Positions 1 through 7,607 of a DNA stretch of 64,000 nucleotides are shown piece by piece. The position numbers were made by a program, and so were the translations under genes. How positions within the stretch are numbered: the first letter of the stretch is position 1; every line of letters begins with the position of its first letter. The stretch is taken from assembly GCF_003432385.1 (NCBI RefSeq), contig NZ_CP031841.1, forward strand, positions 3,821,579 through 3,885,578, read 5' to 3'. The stretch comes from Breoghania sp. L-A4. Its GTDB lineage: Bacteria; Pseudomonadota; Alphaproteobacteria; Rhizobiales; Stappiaceae. The notes under the pieces were generated by a model. That model saw only the letters and a list, made by a program, of their open reading frames with translations. It made no database searches and was not told the DNA's origin.

Positions 1-575
1 ATCGGCGTCATGCGCGATCCCCTCACGCACGCGAAAGGCGGAACGGGCGAAACGCCCGGGTCCGAACGCGTCAGCTTGAATGGTGCAAATGGCGGCATCA
101 TCAGCCGGAGACTCGCTCCGGAATTGGCAGGGAAGGTTCGACATATCGGTGCGTGATCCAAAAAAGCGGGCAGACTGCGTGGCGGACGGGCGCCGCCGGT
201 CGCCCATGCTGGGATCACTCGGCAGCGCGCACCGCGGACACGCGGGCGTATGCGTGGAAGCTGATTCCACGTCGCTCGCTTCGTCGTCGCCGGTCGAAGA
301 CCAACATGCGCTTGCCTCTCGTCCGTGGGTTCCTGTCCCACGGCTGCCGATTGCCGAAGGGTTGCCGATAGCATACGCCCGCATGGGCGTCCAGCGGATC
401 CGCGCCGCGCGCGGCGGTGGCAGGGGGACGGTGCCTCTCGCGAGGTCGGCGCCAGATGGGGGGCCGCCCCGTTCGCCTGGGGTCAACACAGTGTTCACGC
501 CGCTTGATCCGCGTCCGGACATGGTTACCTATCGTGCAGATAATCAAGCGAAAACGAAAAAGGATGCGCAGGCAC
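1..575. other. Leading stretch without a supported gene
   Basis: No reading frame here has convincing family features; the overlapping open frames on both strands look like GC-rich noise. A frame entering from the left edge stays open to a TGA at 154-156 and could be the tail of a gene outside the window, but I recognise nothing in it. The last 70 bases are more AT-rich and probably hold the promoter of the next gene. Confidence 0.5.
505..535 (+). promoter_or_regulatory. Weak candidate sigma-E-type promoter
   Basis: TGATCC at 505-510 matches the -35 element seen three times at 39-45 kb, and TATCGT at 530-535 could be the -10. The spacer would be 19 rather than 18 bases and the G/C just before the -10 is missing. 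It lies about 40 bases upstream of the reductase start, which is a plausible place for a promoter. Confidence 0.25.
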
Positions 576-1550
576 ATGGGCCTTTTGGTGGACGGCGAAT
601 GGCAGGACAAGTGGTACGACACGAAATCGACGGGCGGCAAATTCGTCCGCCAGGAATCGCGTTTTCGCAACTGGGTCACGGCCGATGGTTCGAAAGGGCC
701 GACTGGCGAGGGCGGCTTTGAGGCCGAGGCGGGGCGCTACCACCTTTATGTGGCGCTTGCCTGCCCGTGGGCACATCGCACGCTGATCTTCCGCAAGCTC
801 AAGAAGCTGGAGAGCGCCGTTTCGGTGAGCATCGTCGAGCCGCTGATGCTGGAAGACGGCTGGATCTTTTCCGAAGCCGACCCGGTCAATGGCGCCACAA
901 AACTCTGGCAGGTCTACACGGCGGCGGATCCGGACTATTCCGGCCGCGTCACGGTGCCGGTGCTGTGGGACAAGAAGCGCAAGACCATCGTCAGCAATGA
1001 GAGCGCCGATATCATCCGCATGTTCAACGCGGCGTTCAACGGTCTGGACGCCGTCGACGCGACCCTGGATTTCTATCCCGAGAGGCAGCGGCAGGCGATC
1101 GACGCCATCAACGAGACCGTCTACGGCAAGATCAACAACGGCGTCTACAAGACCGGCTTCGCAACGACGCAGGACGCCTACGAAAGCGCGTTCACAAACC
1201 TGTTCAACGCGCTCGACGATATCGACTCTCGGCTTGGCGGTCAGCGCTACCTTGTGGACAACCATCTGACGGAAGCCGATTGGCGGCTGTTCACGACGCT
1301 GGTGCGGTTCGATGCCGTCTACGTCGGCCACTTCAAGTGCAATCTCCGGCGCATCCAGGATTATCCGAACCTGTCGAATTATCTGCGCGAGCTCTATCAG
1401 GTACCCGGTGTCGCCGAGACGGTGAACATGGAGCACATCAAGCGGCACTACTACGGCAGCCACGCAACCATCAATCCGACCGGCATCGTGCCGCTTGGGC
1501 CGGAGCTGGATTTTCTCGCCCCGCACGACCGGGCGAAGCTGGCGGCCTGA
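576..1550 (+). CDS. yqjG: Glutathionyl-hydroquinone reductase (Xi-class GST)
   Basis: The 324-residue product should reduce glutathionyl-hydroquinones with glutathione in the cytoplasm, as the YqjG/ECM4/PcpF family does. The sequence shows the family's N-terminal thioredoxin-like domain with the active-site motif ACPWAHR (Cys63) and a helical C-terminal GST domain with the NHLTEADWRLF segment. Length is normal for the family. I chose ATG 576 because the A/G-rich stretch AAAAAGG at 557-563 lies a suitable distance upstream; an in-frame ATG at 564 sits too close to it. A weak sigma-E-like promoter lies upstream, so the gene may belong to the oxidative stress response, but that is inference. Convergent with the Nudix gene, 34 bases away. 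Confidence 0.9.
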   Translation: MGLLVDGEWQDKWYDTKSTGGKFVRQESRFRNWVTADGSKGPTGEGGFEAEAGRYHLYVALACPWAHRTLIFRKLKKLESAVSVSIVEPLMLEDGWIFSEADPVNGATKLWQVYTAADPDYSGRVTVPVLWDKKRKTIVSNESADIIRMFNAAFNGLDAVDATLDFYPERQRQAIDAINETVYGKINNGVYKTGFATTQDAYESAFTNLFNALDDIDSRLGGQRYLVDNHLTEADWRLFTTLVRFDAVYVGHFKCNLRRIQDYPNLSNYLRELYQVPGVAETVNMEHIKRHYYGSHATINPTGIVPLGPELDFLAPHDRAKLAA

Positions 1551-1584
1551 CGGATCGCCCGCCAGAGCAAGGCGAGCCCGCCCG

Positions 1585-2067
1585 CTACCAGATCTCGTTG
1601 CGCGGCGCATCGTCGAGGACCTCGGCGATGCGCCGGCGCGTCGCCGCGGTGGTTGTTTCGGGCAAGGCCGTGGTGTCGAAGAATCCGACCTCCACGATTT
1701 CCAGGCCAGGCATTTTCGGCGGCCCCGGCTGGTTCCAGTCGCGGACAATGTAAAGCGCGACATGGTTGCGCCTCGAATGACCGGCGTTCAGATACACTCC
1801 GAAGAGCTCAAGCGGCCCGTTCGCATGGATGTTTCCTTCCTCGCGCAACTCCCGCACCGCGGCCTGGGCCAAGGTCTCGCCCGCGTCGACGCCGCCGCCG
1901 GGCAGATACCAGCCGGGCACGTAACTGTGACGAACGAGAAAGATCCGGCCCTGTTCGTCAAACACCATGGTGCGCACGCCAAGGGTCATCGGCCGCGTCA
2001 TGAGGCTGACGAGCGCGATTGCCTTCTTTGTCAGCGGCTTGAAGATTGTTCGAAGCGATTCCAGCAT
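1585..2067 (-). CDS. Nudix hydrolase
   Basis: A 160-residue protein with a full Nudix box: G58-x5-E64-x7-R72-E-L-x-E-E-G-N-I. Family members hydrolyse nucleoside diphosphates linked to another group, using Mg ions held by the glutamates of this box. The preceding residues (TLGVRTMVFDEQGRIFLVRH) form the usual first strands, and WYLPGGGV leads into the box. ATG 2067 was chosen because GGTGGGG sits just upstream on the minus strand; a longer frame starting at 2133 lacks such a site and adds a low-complexity leader. The substrate cannot be told from sequence. The C-terminal TTAATRRRIAEVLDD segment is a typical closing helix. Confidence 0.85.
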   Translation of the reverse strand: MLESLRTIFKPLTKKAIALVSLMTRPMTLGVRTMVFDEQGRIFLVRHSYVPGWYLPGGGVDAGETLAQAAVRELREEGNIHANGPLELFGVYLNAGHSRRNHVALYIVRDWNQPGPPKMPGLEIVEVGFFDTTALPETTTAATRRRIAEVLDDAPRNEIW

Positions 2068-2502
2068 TGACCCCACCCGGCACCTTGGCGGGAAACCGGC
2101 TCCCGCAGCCCGGTTTTCAGTGCCGCATTTCAATCGTGTCTAATTGATGAACATTTTTCACTTTCGTCATGCAGCAGCCGCATGGCGGCCTTGCACAACT
2201 GTCTGTTTCAAAATTTCCCCAAGGGCATAAATAAGCGGCAGACACTGCGCAATTATTAGTCACCTTGCCGGCGCGGCATCCTGCCCAGCACCCGGCCATT
2301 CACGTTCAGGACCTCTGACATGTTCGCCCGTCTCTTTACCCGCCGCCGCGCCCGCCGCTTCCATTGGGCCCCCGCCATCAACACCGCAAATCCGCATCTG
2401 GCTGCCGCCTTGTCCACAATGCCGGTGACCTGAACACGATCGCGGATCTAATCGCGCGCCTGCACTTGACGCAACTGCGCATCGGGAGATGATGCGCGCA
2501 TC
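2068..2502. other. Intergenic region between divergent Nudix and phosphoesterase genes
   Basis: About 435 bases between two divergent genes. The segment 2130-2260 is AT-richer than the flanks and is a likely promoter area. A tiny frame lies at 2320-2433 and is listed separately. No tRNA, repeat or terminator was recognised. Confidence 0.5.
2320..2433 (+). CDS. Possible 37-residue basic peptide
   Basis: ATG at 2320 follows the purine-rich CAGGACC. The peptide begins MFARLFTRRRARRF and ends LSTMPVT, with five arginines in a hydrophobic context. I do not recognise it. It may be a chance frame or a short leader; only conservation between related genomes would show that it is coding. Confidence 0.2.
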   Translation: MFARLFTRRRARRFHWAPAINTANPHLAAALSTMPVT

Positions 2503-3471
2503 ATGTACACCCTCGCTCATCTATCAGATCCGCATCTCGGCCCCTTGCCCGATCCGACCGTCCGGGAACTGGTGTCCAAGCGCGTACTCGGTTACATCAA
2601 CTGGCAAAGCAACCGCGCCGCAAGCTTCACCAGCGAGCATCTCGACGGAATCGTCGCCGATCTGACGGCCCGCGCGCCTGATCACATCGCCATCACCGGC
2701 GATCTGGTGAACATTGCCATCGAGGCGGAACTCGATCCCGCCCGGCGCTGGCTCGACGGACTGGGAGATCCCAGGGACATTTCCCTCGTCCTGGGCAATC
2801 ACGACGCCTATGTGCCTGGCGCGCTGCGCAAGGCGTGCGACGCCTGGGCGCCTTATCTCACCGGCGACCACGCCCTCCACCCGGGCCCCTTCCCCTACCT
2901 GCGGCAGCGCGACGACATCGCGATCATCGGCGTCTCCAGCGCCGTGGCGACCGGCCCCTTCATGGCCACCGGTCATGTCGGCTCCGGCCAGGCCAAGCGG
3001 CTGACGGACATGCTGGCCCGCGCCGGGCGCGACAACGCGTTCCGGGTGGTGATGATCCATCACCCGCCAATCCGCGGCGCGACCCACTGGCACAAACGGC
3101 TGATCGGCGCCTCGCGCGTTCGCGCGGCCATTCGCGAGGCCGGCGCCGAGCTCGTCCTGCACGGCCATACCCACGTCGACAGTCTCAACTGGATTCCCGG
3201 ACCCGATGGACCCGTGCCCGTGGTTGGCGTTCCCTCGGCATCACACGCCCCCGGAACCTTTCATCCCGGTGCGCGCTACAACCTGTTCACGATCGAACGC
3301 GCGAGCGGTTCGGCCGGAACTCACGGAAAATGGCGATGCCACATGCTCGAACGCGGCTTCACCGCGCCCGGGCAGGGAATTTCAGATATTCGGGAAAAGA
3401 CGCTGAGCCCGGAAGGTCCAACCAAGGAGCACGCGCCTCGGCATTCGCTTGCTCAGCCGAGCGGGTTGTAG
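2503..3471 (+). CDS. Calcineurin-like metallophosphoesterase
   Basis: A 322-residue phosphoesterase with all motifs of the dinuclear-metal family in order: SDPHLG near residue 8, GDLVN, GNHD, HHPP and HGHTH. These ligands bind two metal ions that hydrolyse phosphomonoesters or phosphodiesters. The family covers cyclic-nucleotide phosphodiesterases and nucleases among others, and I cannot assign a substrate. The C-terminal 35 residues after the HGHTH domain look poorly structured. The start at 2503 follows GGGAG about 15 bases upstream. Its last 19 bases overlap the end of the convergent gene at 3453. Confidence 0.88.
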   Translation: MYTLAHLSDPHLGPLPDPTVRELVSKRVLGYINWQSNRAASFTSEHLDGIVADLTARAPDHIAITGDLVNIAIEAELDPARRWLDGLGDPRDISLVLGNHDAYVPGALRKACDAWAPYLTGDHALHPGPFPYLRQRDDIAIIGVSSAVATGPFMATGHVGSGQAKRLTDMLARAGRDNAFRVVMIHHPPIRGATHWHKRLIGASRVRAAIREAGAELVLHGHTHVDSLNWIPGPDGPVPVVGVPSASHAPGTFHPGARYNLFTIERASGSAGTHGKWRCHMLERGFTAPGQGISDIREKTLSPEGPTKEHAPRHSLAQPSGL

Positions 3472-4073
3472 AACCACGCGTAGGCGATCAGGCCGCCGAT
3501 ACCAAGCGCAAGACCGACGAAGAACGTACCGATGGCGGTCCAGTAGGTGCCCGCGGGGAGTGGCTTGCGCGCCCTGGCCTCTTCCGCCTTCCTGCGCTCT
3601 TCCGCCTCGGCCATCGCCTTTTCGGCATCCTGGCCGAGCCGCTTCAGCAGCCAATCGGCTTCAAGCGCCCGCTCGCGTTCGATAATGCGTTCGGCGATGT
3701 ATTCCGTGATGCAGTCGGCGATCGGACCCGCCTCGTCGGTCTCGAGGATCACCGTGCGGCCGAGCCGGGTGTCCTTGATGAACCGATAGGTCCGCCGGTC
3801 GCGCCCCATGACCACATGACTGGTGAGGTCGATCCAGAGACGCGGCGGATTGCCCGGCACGACCTGCAAGGCAAACTGCTCATCGTCCTCGGGAAGTTCC
3901 TTGAGGACATCGGACAGTTCCTCGAGCAGAATCTCGAGCCGCGCTTTTTCGGTTTCCTGAAGCTCGACGATCACATCCGTACGCTCCGCCGACGCCACGC
4001 GAACCTTTCGCATGGCCTCTCGCAAAGAACGCACCCTGGAATGCGGCACAACGTTGTCGATATTCTCGCTCAT
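3453..4073 (-). CDS. Unknown tail-anchored membrane protein, possible CtrA target
   Basis: The 206-residue product begins MSENIDNVVPHSRVRSLREA. It has a charged N-terminal half with helical segments (TEKARLEILLEELSDVLKEL), a middle domain (LWIDLTSHVVMGRDRRTYRF), a strongly charged coiled-coil stretch (AMAEAEERRKAEEARARK) and one C-terminal transmembrane helix (WTAIGTFFVGLALGIGGLIAYAW, split over the membrane). It is probably a C-terminally anchored cytoplasmic protein. ATG 4073 has GGGGGAT upstream; a longer frame reaching 4163 is less likely. A perfect CtrA-type box lies about 90 bases upstream. I do not recognise a named family. Confidence 0.75.
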   Translation of the reverse strand: MSENIDNVVPHSRVRSLREAMRKVRVASAERTDVIVELQETEKARLEILLEELSDVLKELPEDDEQFALQVVPGNPPRLWIDLTSHVVMGRDRRTYRFIKDTRLGRTVILETDEAGPIADCITEYIAERIIERERALEADWLLKRLGQDAEKAMAEAEERRKAEEARARKPLPAGTYWTAIGTFFVGLALGIGGLIAYAWFYNPLG

Positions 4074-4164
4074 CGTCGAGATCCCCCGAACCGGGCACAC
4101 GACCGTTCGCGCCTGGCGCAGCACCCTTTCAGGCGGTGAGGCGCGAGAATCGGATCGCGGCACG

Positions 4165-4179
4165 TTAACGAATTCTTAA
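4165..4179 (-). promoter_or_regulatory. Perfect CtrA-type box (TTAA-N7-TTAA)
   Basis: Two TTAA half-sites at 4165-4168 and 4176-4179 are exactly seven bases apart. On the minus strand the second half-site extends to TTAAC, the classic TTAA-N7-TTAAC form. It lies about 90 bases upstream of the minus-strand gene ending at 4073 and about 100 upstream of the plus-strand gene at 4279. CtrA is the master cell-cycle and flagellar regulator of this class. Confidence 0.6.
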
Positions 4180-4278
4180 GTACCACATTGAGGCTCGAAA
4201 TTCAGCCCATCGCCCTCTTGAACCGGCGATGTTCACCGGTAATCTTCCGTTCATGGTAAACGCGACTGTGGAGACCTG

Positions 4279-4755
4279 ATGACCGATCTACCGCCCAGCG
4301 CCCGGCGCGTCAGCGACGCGGCGGCGGCTTCCGGCCTCGCCATTGCGATCATCGAGATGCCGGGCTCCACGCGCACCGCGCAGGAGGCCGCCGACGCCTG
4401 CGGCTGCCAGGTCGGCCAGATCGTCAAGTCCCTGGTGTTTCAGGGAGCCCGGAGCGGCAAGCCGATCCTGCTGCTGGTTTCGGGCGGCAACCGGGTCAAC
4501 GAGAAGGCGGCGGCGGCACACATCGGCGAAGCGCTGCGCAGGCCGGACGCCGACTATGTGCGCGAGACGACCGGGTTCGCCATCGGCGGCGTGCCGCCTT
4601 TCGCCCATGCCTCGGCGATGGACGTCTACATGGACCGCGATCTCTTCGCGCATGCCGAAATCTGGGCCGCCGCCGGCACCCCGCGCTGCGTGTTCGCCAC
4701 GAATCCGCAGGCCCTGTGCGACACGGTCGGCGCCGTGGTGATCGACGTCACCTGA
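4279..4755 (+). CDS. YbaK/EbsC-family aminoacyl-tRNA deacylase
   Basis: A 158-residue single-domain protein of the YbaK/ProX fold. Members hydrolyse mischarged aminoacyl-tRNAs in trans, for example Cys-tRNA(Pro) or Ala-tRNA(Pro). The family signatures are IVKSLVFQG with the invariant lysine, [29 protein letters not shown] (given here in parts) and [16 protein letters not shown] about eight bases before ATG 4279 supports the start. The exact substrate is not decidable by eye. It is followed at 96 bases by mtnA on the same strand, so co-transcription is possible. A CtrA-type box lies upstream but faces the divergent gene better. Confidence 0.88.
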   Translation: MTDLPPSARRVSDAAAASGLAIAIIEMPGSTRTAQEAADACGCQVGQIVKSLVFQGARSGKPILLLVSGGNRVNEKAAAAHIGEALRRPDADYVRETTGFAIGGVPPFAHASAMDVYMDRDLFAHAEIWAAAGTPRCVFATNPQALCDTVGAVVIDVT

Positions 4756-4850
4756 GGCTCCTGGGGAGAACCGCACGCCACGCGCCGCAAACCGCGTTCT
4801 TTCGCATACGATCCAGACCAACACCTCACCCCGCAACCGGAGCAGCAGCC

Positions 4851-5954
4851 ATGAAGATCGACGGAACGCACATGCGCACCATCTGGACCAATGGGGACGG
4901 CTGGTCGGTGGAGGTCATCGACCAGACCCGGTTGCCGCATGTCTTCGCCACGGTGACGCTGCGCACCATGGCCGACGCCGCACACGCGATCAGCGCCATG
5001 CTGGTGCGCGGCGCGCCGCTGATCGGCGCCACGGCCGCCTATGGCATGTGCCTGCAACTGCGCGAGGACGACAGCGACGAGGCCATAGACGCCGCCTATG
5101 AGACCTTGCACGCGACGCGGCCCACCGCGATCAACCTGAAGTGGGCGCTCGACGAGATGCGGGCGGCCTTGCGCAACGTGCCGCGCGGCGAACGCGCCGC
5201 ACGCGCCTACGAGCGCGCCGCCGAGATCTGCGATGAGGACGTGGAGATCTGCGCCGCCATCGGCCGCAACGGACTGGCGATCATCCGCGACATCGCCGCG
5301 CGCAAGGCGCCGGGAGAGCCGGTCAACGTGCTCACGCACTGCAATGCCGGCTGGCTTGCGACCGTCGACTGGGGCACGGCGACCGCGCCGATCTACATGG
5401 CCCACGACGAGGGAATCAAGATGCATGTGTGGGTCGACGAGACGCGGCCGCGCAACCAGGGCGCCGCGCTGACCGCATTCGAGCTTGGCCATCACGGCGT
5501 CCCTCACACCGTGATCCCGGACAACTCCGGCGGACACCTGATGCAGCACGGCGAGGTCGACATGGTCATCGTCGGCACAGACCGCACGACGGCCACCGGC
5601 GATGTGTGCAACAAGATCGGCACCTATCTGAAGGCCCTGGCCGCCAAGGACAACGACGTGCCGTTCTACGTCGCTCTGCCCTCTCCCACCATCGACTTCG
5701 CGATCAGCGACGGACTTCGCGAGATCCCCATCGAAGAGCGGCCCGGCGCCGAGGTCTCGCGCATGACCGGACTGACCCGCGACGGGCGCATCGAGACGGT
5801 GACGATCGTCGCCGATGGCTCGCCCGTGGCCAACCATGCCTTCGACGTGACGCCCGCGCGCCTCGTGACCGGACTGATTACCGAGGCGGGGGTGCTTGAG
5901 GCGAACCGCGAAGCGATCGCCGCGGCCTTTCCAGAACGCAGCGGCGGCGTCTGA
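4851..5954 (+). CDS. mtnA: S-methyl-5-thioribose-1-phosphate isomerase
   Basis: The 367-residue enzyme isomerises methylthioribose-1-phosphate to methylthioribulose-1-phosphate in methionine salvage. Family landmarks are the RGAP loop at 53-56, the catalytic Cys164 in HCNAG, the catalytic Asp244 in GTDR, followed by GDVCNKIGT and [12 protein letters not shown]. The length is normal. ATG 4851 is preceded by CCGGAGCAG; an open frame reaching back into the YbaK gene has no support. No other salvage gene is visible here, so the rest of the pathway must lie elsewhere. Confidence 0.93.
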   Translation: MKIDGTHMRTIWTNGDGWSVEVIDQTRLPHVFATVTLRTMADAAHAISAMLVRGAPLIGATAAYGMCLQLREDDSDEAIDAAYETLHATRPTAINLKWALDEMRAALRNVPRGERAARAYERAAEICDEDVEICAAIGRNGLAIIRDIAARKAPGEPVNVLTHCNAGWLATVDWGTATAPIYMAHDEGIKMHVWVDETRPRNQGAALTAFELGHHGVPHTVIPDNSGGHLMQHGEVDMVIVGTDRTTATGDVCNKIGTYLKALAAKDNDVPFYVALPSPTIDFAISDGLREIPIEERPGAEVSRMTGLTRDGRIETVTIVADGSPVANHAFDVTPARLVTGLITEAGVLEANREAIAAAFPERSGGV

Positions 5955-5989
5955 ACAATCGCCCTTCAGGCGCTGAAACGCGTCAAAAA

Positions 5990-6004
5990 TTAACAGAACT
6001 TTAG
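5990..6004 (+). promoter_or_regulatory. CtrA-like box before first small paralogue
   Basis: TTAA at 5990-5993, seven bases, then TTAG at 6001-6004: one mismatch to TTAA-N7-TTAA. It lies about 145 bases upstream of the GTG at 6148. On its own this is weak. It gains weight because the second paralogue has a similar site. Confidence 0.35.
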
Positions 6005-6147
6005 CAGATCGCGGTGATTCTCAGCGATAGGTGTGCGCCATTTGTGCGCATTGCGCCGTCTGCTGAATACCTTTTTCGACATGTTTCGACACCGCTCACT
6101 TGCGCCGCTTCAGCGGCGCCGGCACGACGGGTCGTGGAGGAGCAATC

Positions 6148-6444
6148 GTGACCAGTGTTTCCGGCAATACCAAACGGTATGCCTTGACGAGCTACCGCAA
6201 GTTCAGCTTCAAGGACAACAACGCAGCTTGGAAGGCGCGCCGACAGGCGTCCAACGAGCGCTTCTACTCCGCGCAGTACACGGCAGCCAATATCTACAAC
6301 GTCGGCAACCTCAAGGCGGCTGGTCAGGTGCAACTGACCATGCAGCAGATGACCGCGCGCTTTCAGCAGGAGCTGAGCGCGAAAGCCGAGGAGCGTGCAT
6401 CGAAGCTCGACGAACTGTATGGGGGCCTCGACAAGACCGTCTGA
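6148..6444 (+). CDS. Small protein of unknown function, tandem paralogue 1
   Basis: A 98-residue protein that I do not recognise. The start is GTG 6148, decided by a textbook GGAGG at 6136-6140 seven bases upstream. It is soluble, has no signal peptide or membrane helix, and looks helical: a conserved KFSFKDNN start, a basic WKARRQASNE helix, an alanine/asparagine-rich middle and a charged C-terminal helix ELSAKAEERASKLDEL. It aligns without gaps to the next gene over its last 81 residues, with 41 identities by hand count. The neighbouring flagellar block and a CtrA-like box suggest a role tied to motility or the cell cycle, but that is inference. Confidence 0.75.
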   Translation: MTSVSGNTKRYALTSYRKFSFKDNNAAWKARRQASNERFYSAQYTAANIYNVGNLKAAGQVQLTMQQMTARFQQELSAKAEERASKLDELYGGLDKTV

Positions 6445-6530
6445 GGTCGCGACAGACAGTGCCGCACCATCACTGGCGAGCACGGACGCGTTCGCGCGCT
6501 GTAATGCGGCACGCGGCGGGACGGCAGTCG

Positions 6531-6545
6531 TTTACAATTGATTAA
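6531..6545 (+). promoter_or_regulatory. CtrA-like box before second small paralogue
   Basis: TTTA at 6531-6534, seven bases, then TTAA at 6542-6545: one mismatch to TTAA-N7-TTAA. It sits 85 bases before the GTG at 6630 in a locally AT-rich patch of an otherwise GC-rich spacer. Confidence 0.4.
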
Positions 6546-6629
6546 ACCTTTGCGGCGACGATGAAGGCGCGCAGTCAAGGCCGATGGCATTCGAGCGATC
6601 CGCTAAGCACGCCCTCAGGAGCCGGACCC

Positions 6630-6899
6630 GTGGTAGGCATCAAAGCCAACCAGAAATTTTCGTTCGTCGAGAACAACGCCAAATGGCGCGAAAAGCGCCA
6701 AGCCGCGAACGAACAGTACCGGGCGAACCAGGCGAACCTGACAAACATCTTCACGGTGAACAGCAATGCGGCCGCGACCGCGATCGAGCTGACATACCAG
6801 CGGGTCACAGAGCGCTTCCAGGCGGAACTGAGCGCCAAGGCCGACGAGCGCGAGAAGAAGCTCGACACGTTGTCCTCGTCCCTCGACATCAGCGTCTGA
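6630..6899 (+). CDS. Small protein of unknown function, tandem paralogue 2
   Basis: An 89-residue paralogue of the preceding protein. The start is GTG 6630, with AGGAG at 6617-6621 eight bases upstream; an in-frame ATG at 6561 has no comparable site. Its conserved core is KFSFVENNAKWREKRQAANE near the start and ERFQAELSAKADEREKKLD (with a trailing LD-x-x-V) at the end. The variable middle NIFTVNSNAAATAIELT is reminiscent of the asparagine/alanine-rich helices of flagellar axial proteins, though I cannot call homology. It probably arose by local duplication and has its own promoter region. Confidence 0.75.
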   Translation: MVGIKANQKFSFVENNAKWREKRQAANEQYRANQANLTNIFTVNSNAAATAIELTYQRVTERFQAELSAKADEREKKLDTLSSSLDISV

Positions 6900-6976
6900 A
6901 AATCACGGAAATCCAAGCGCCAACATGCCCGCGGCGCTTGCGCGCCGGATCGTCCGCCCATTCCACAAACGGTTCG

Positions 6977-7606
6977 TCAAAGCACGGGAACCTGGGGCGC
7001 TGCGTCTCGCGGCAGCAGACCGGCCAGACGCGGATCATCCGACACCTCGATCGCCCGCTTGTAGGGCGTGAAACCGCACGCCTGATAGAAACCCAAGGCG
7101 CCTGGCGCATCGAGCGTGCAGGTATGCACCCAGAACCGGCGCGTCCGGGGACGGGCCCAAACCTCATCCAACGCCTGCTCCATCATCCAGCGCCCCGCGC
7201 CCGAACCGATCGCCTCCGGGACGAGACCGAAATAGCCCAGTTCGACGTTCTCGGGATCGCGGAAGTCCAGTTCCACCATGCCGGCCTCCCGCCCGCGGCG
7301 GATCAGTGAGTAAATCTCGACCGCGGGATCGGCGAGAATAGCCTTCAGGTCCGCCTCGCTCATCGCCAGCCGCTCGGACCACAGCCAATCGGCTCCGATA
7401 CGGCGAAACAACCCGCGATACCAATCGGATTCCGCCGCATCCACACGATGCAGGGAAAGACCTGTCGCGTCGCGCGGGTTCGGTTCCGGCCGCGCCCGCA
7501 TTTCCAGATACGTGACCACGGACGCGGTCTTGCCCGCGGGCACCGGCGTATAGCCGTCGAGATTGAGCGTGACGCAGGACGATCCCGCACGTGTCTCGCA
7601 CGGCAT
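6977..7606 (-). CDS. GNAT-family N-acetyltransferase
   Basis: The 209-residue product has the GNAT acetyl-CoA binding signature LVPEAIGSGAGRWMMEQAL and the following FWVHTCTLDAPGALGFYQACGF segment. It should transfer an acetyl group from acetyl-CoA to an amine or protein; the acceptor is unknown. The first 45 residues lie outside the fold and the true start could be later, but ATG 7606 is one base after the flhA stop, so the gene is translationally coupled to flhA. Placement at the end of the flagellar operon is suggestive but may be incidental. Confidence 0.82.
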   Translation of the reverse strand: MPCETRAGSSCVTLNLDGYTPVPAGKTASVVTYLEMRARPEPNPRDATGLSLHRVDAAESDWYRGLFRRIGADWLWSERLAMSEADLKAILADPAVEIYSLIRRGREAGMVELDFRDPENVELGYFGLVPEAIGSGAGRWMMEQALDEVWARPRTRRFWVHTCTLDAPGALGFYQACGFTPYKRAIEVSDDPRLAGLLPRDAAPQVPVL

Positions 7607-7607
7607 A

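Noticed and set aside
4756-4850. A SAM-type riboswitch before mtnA
   Set aside because: The 95-base spacer shows no recognisable conserved core or terminator stem.
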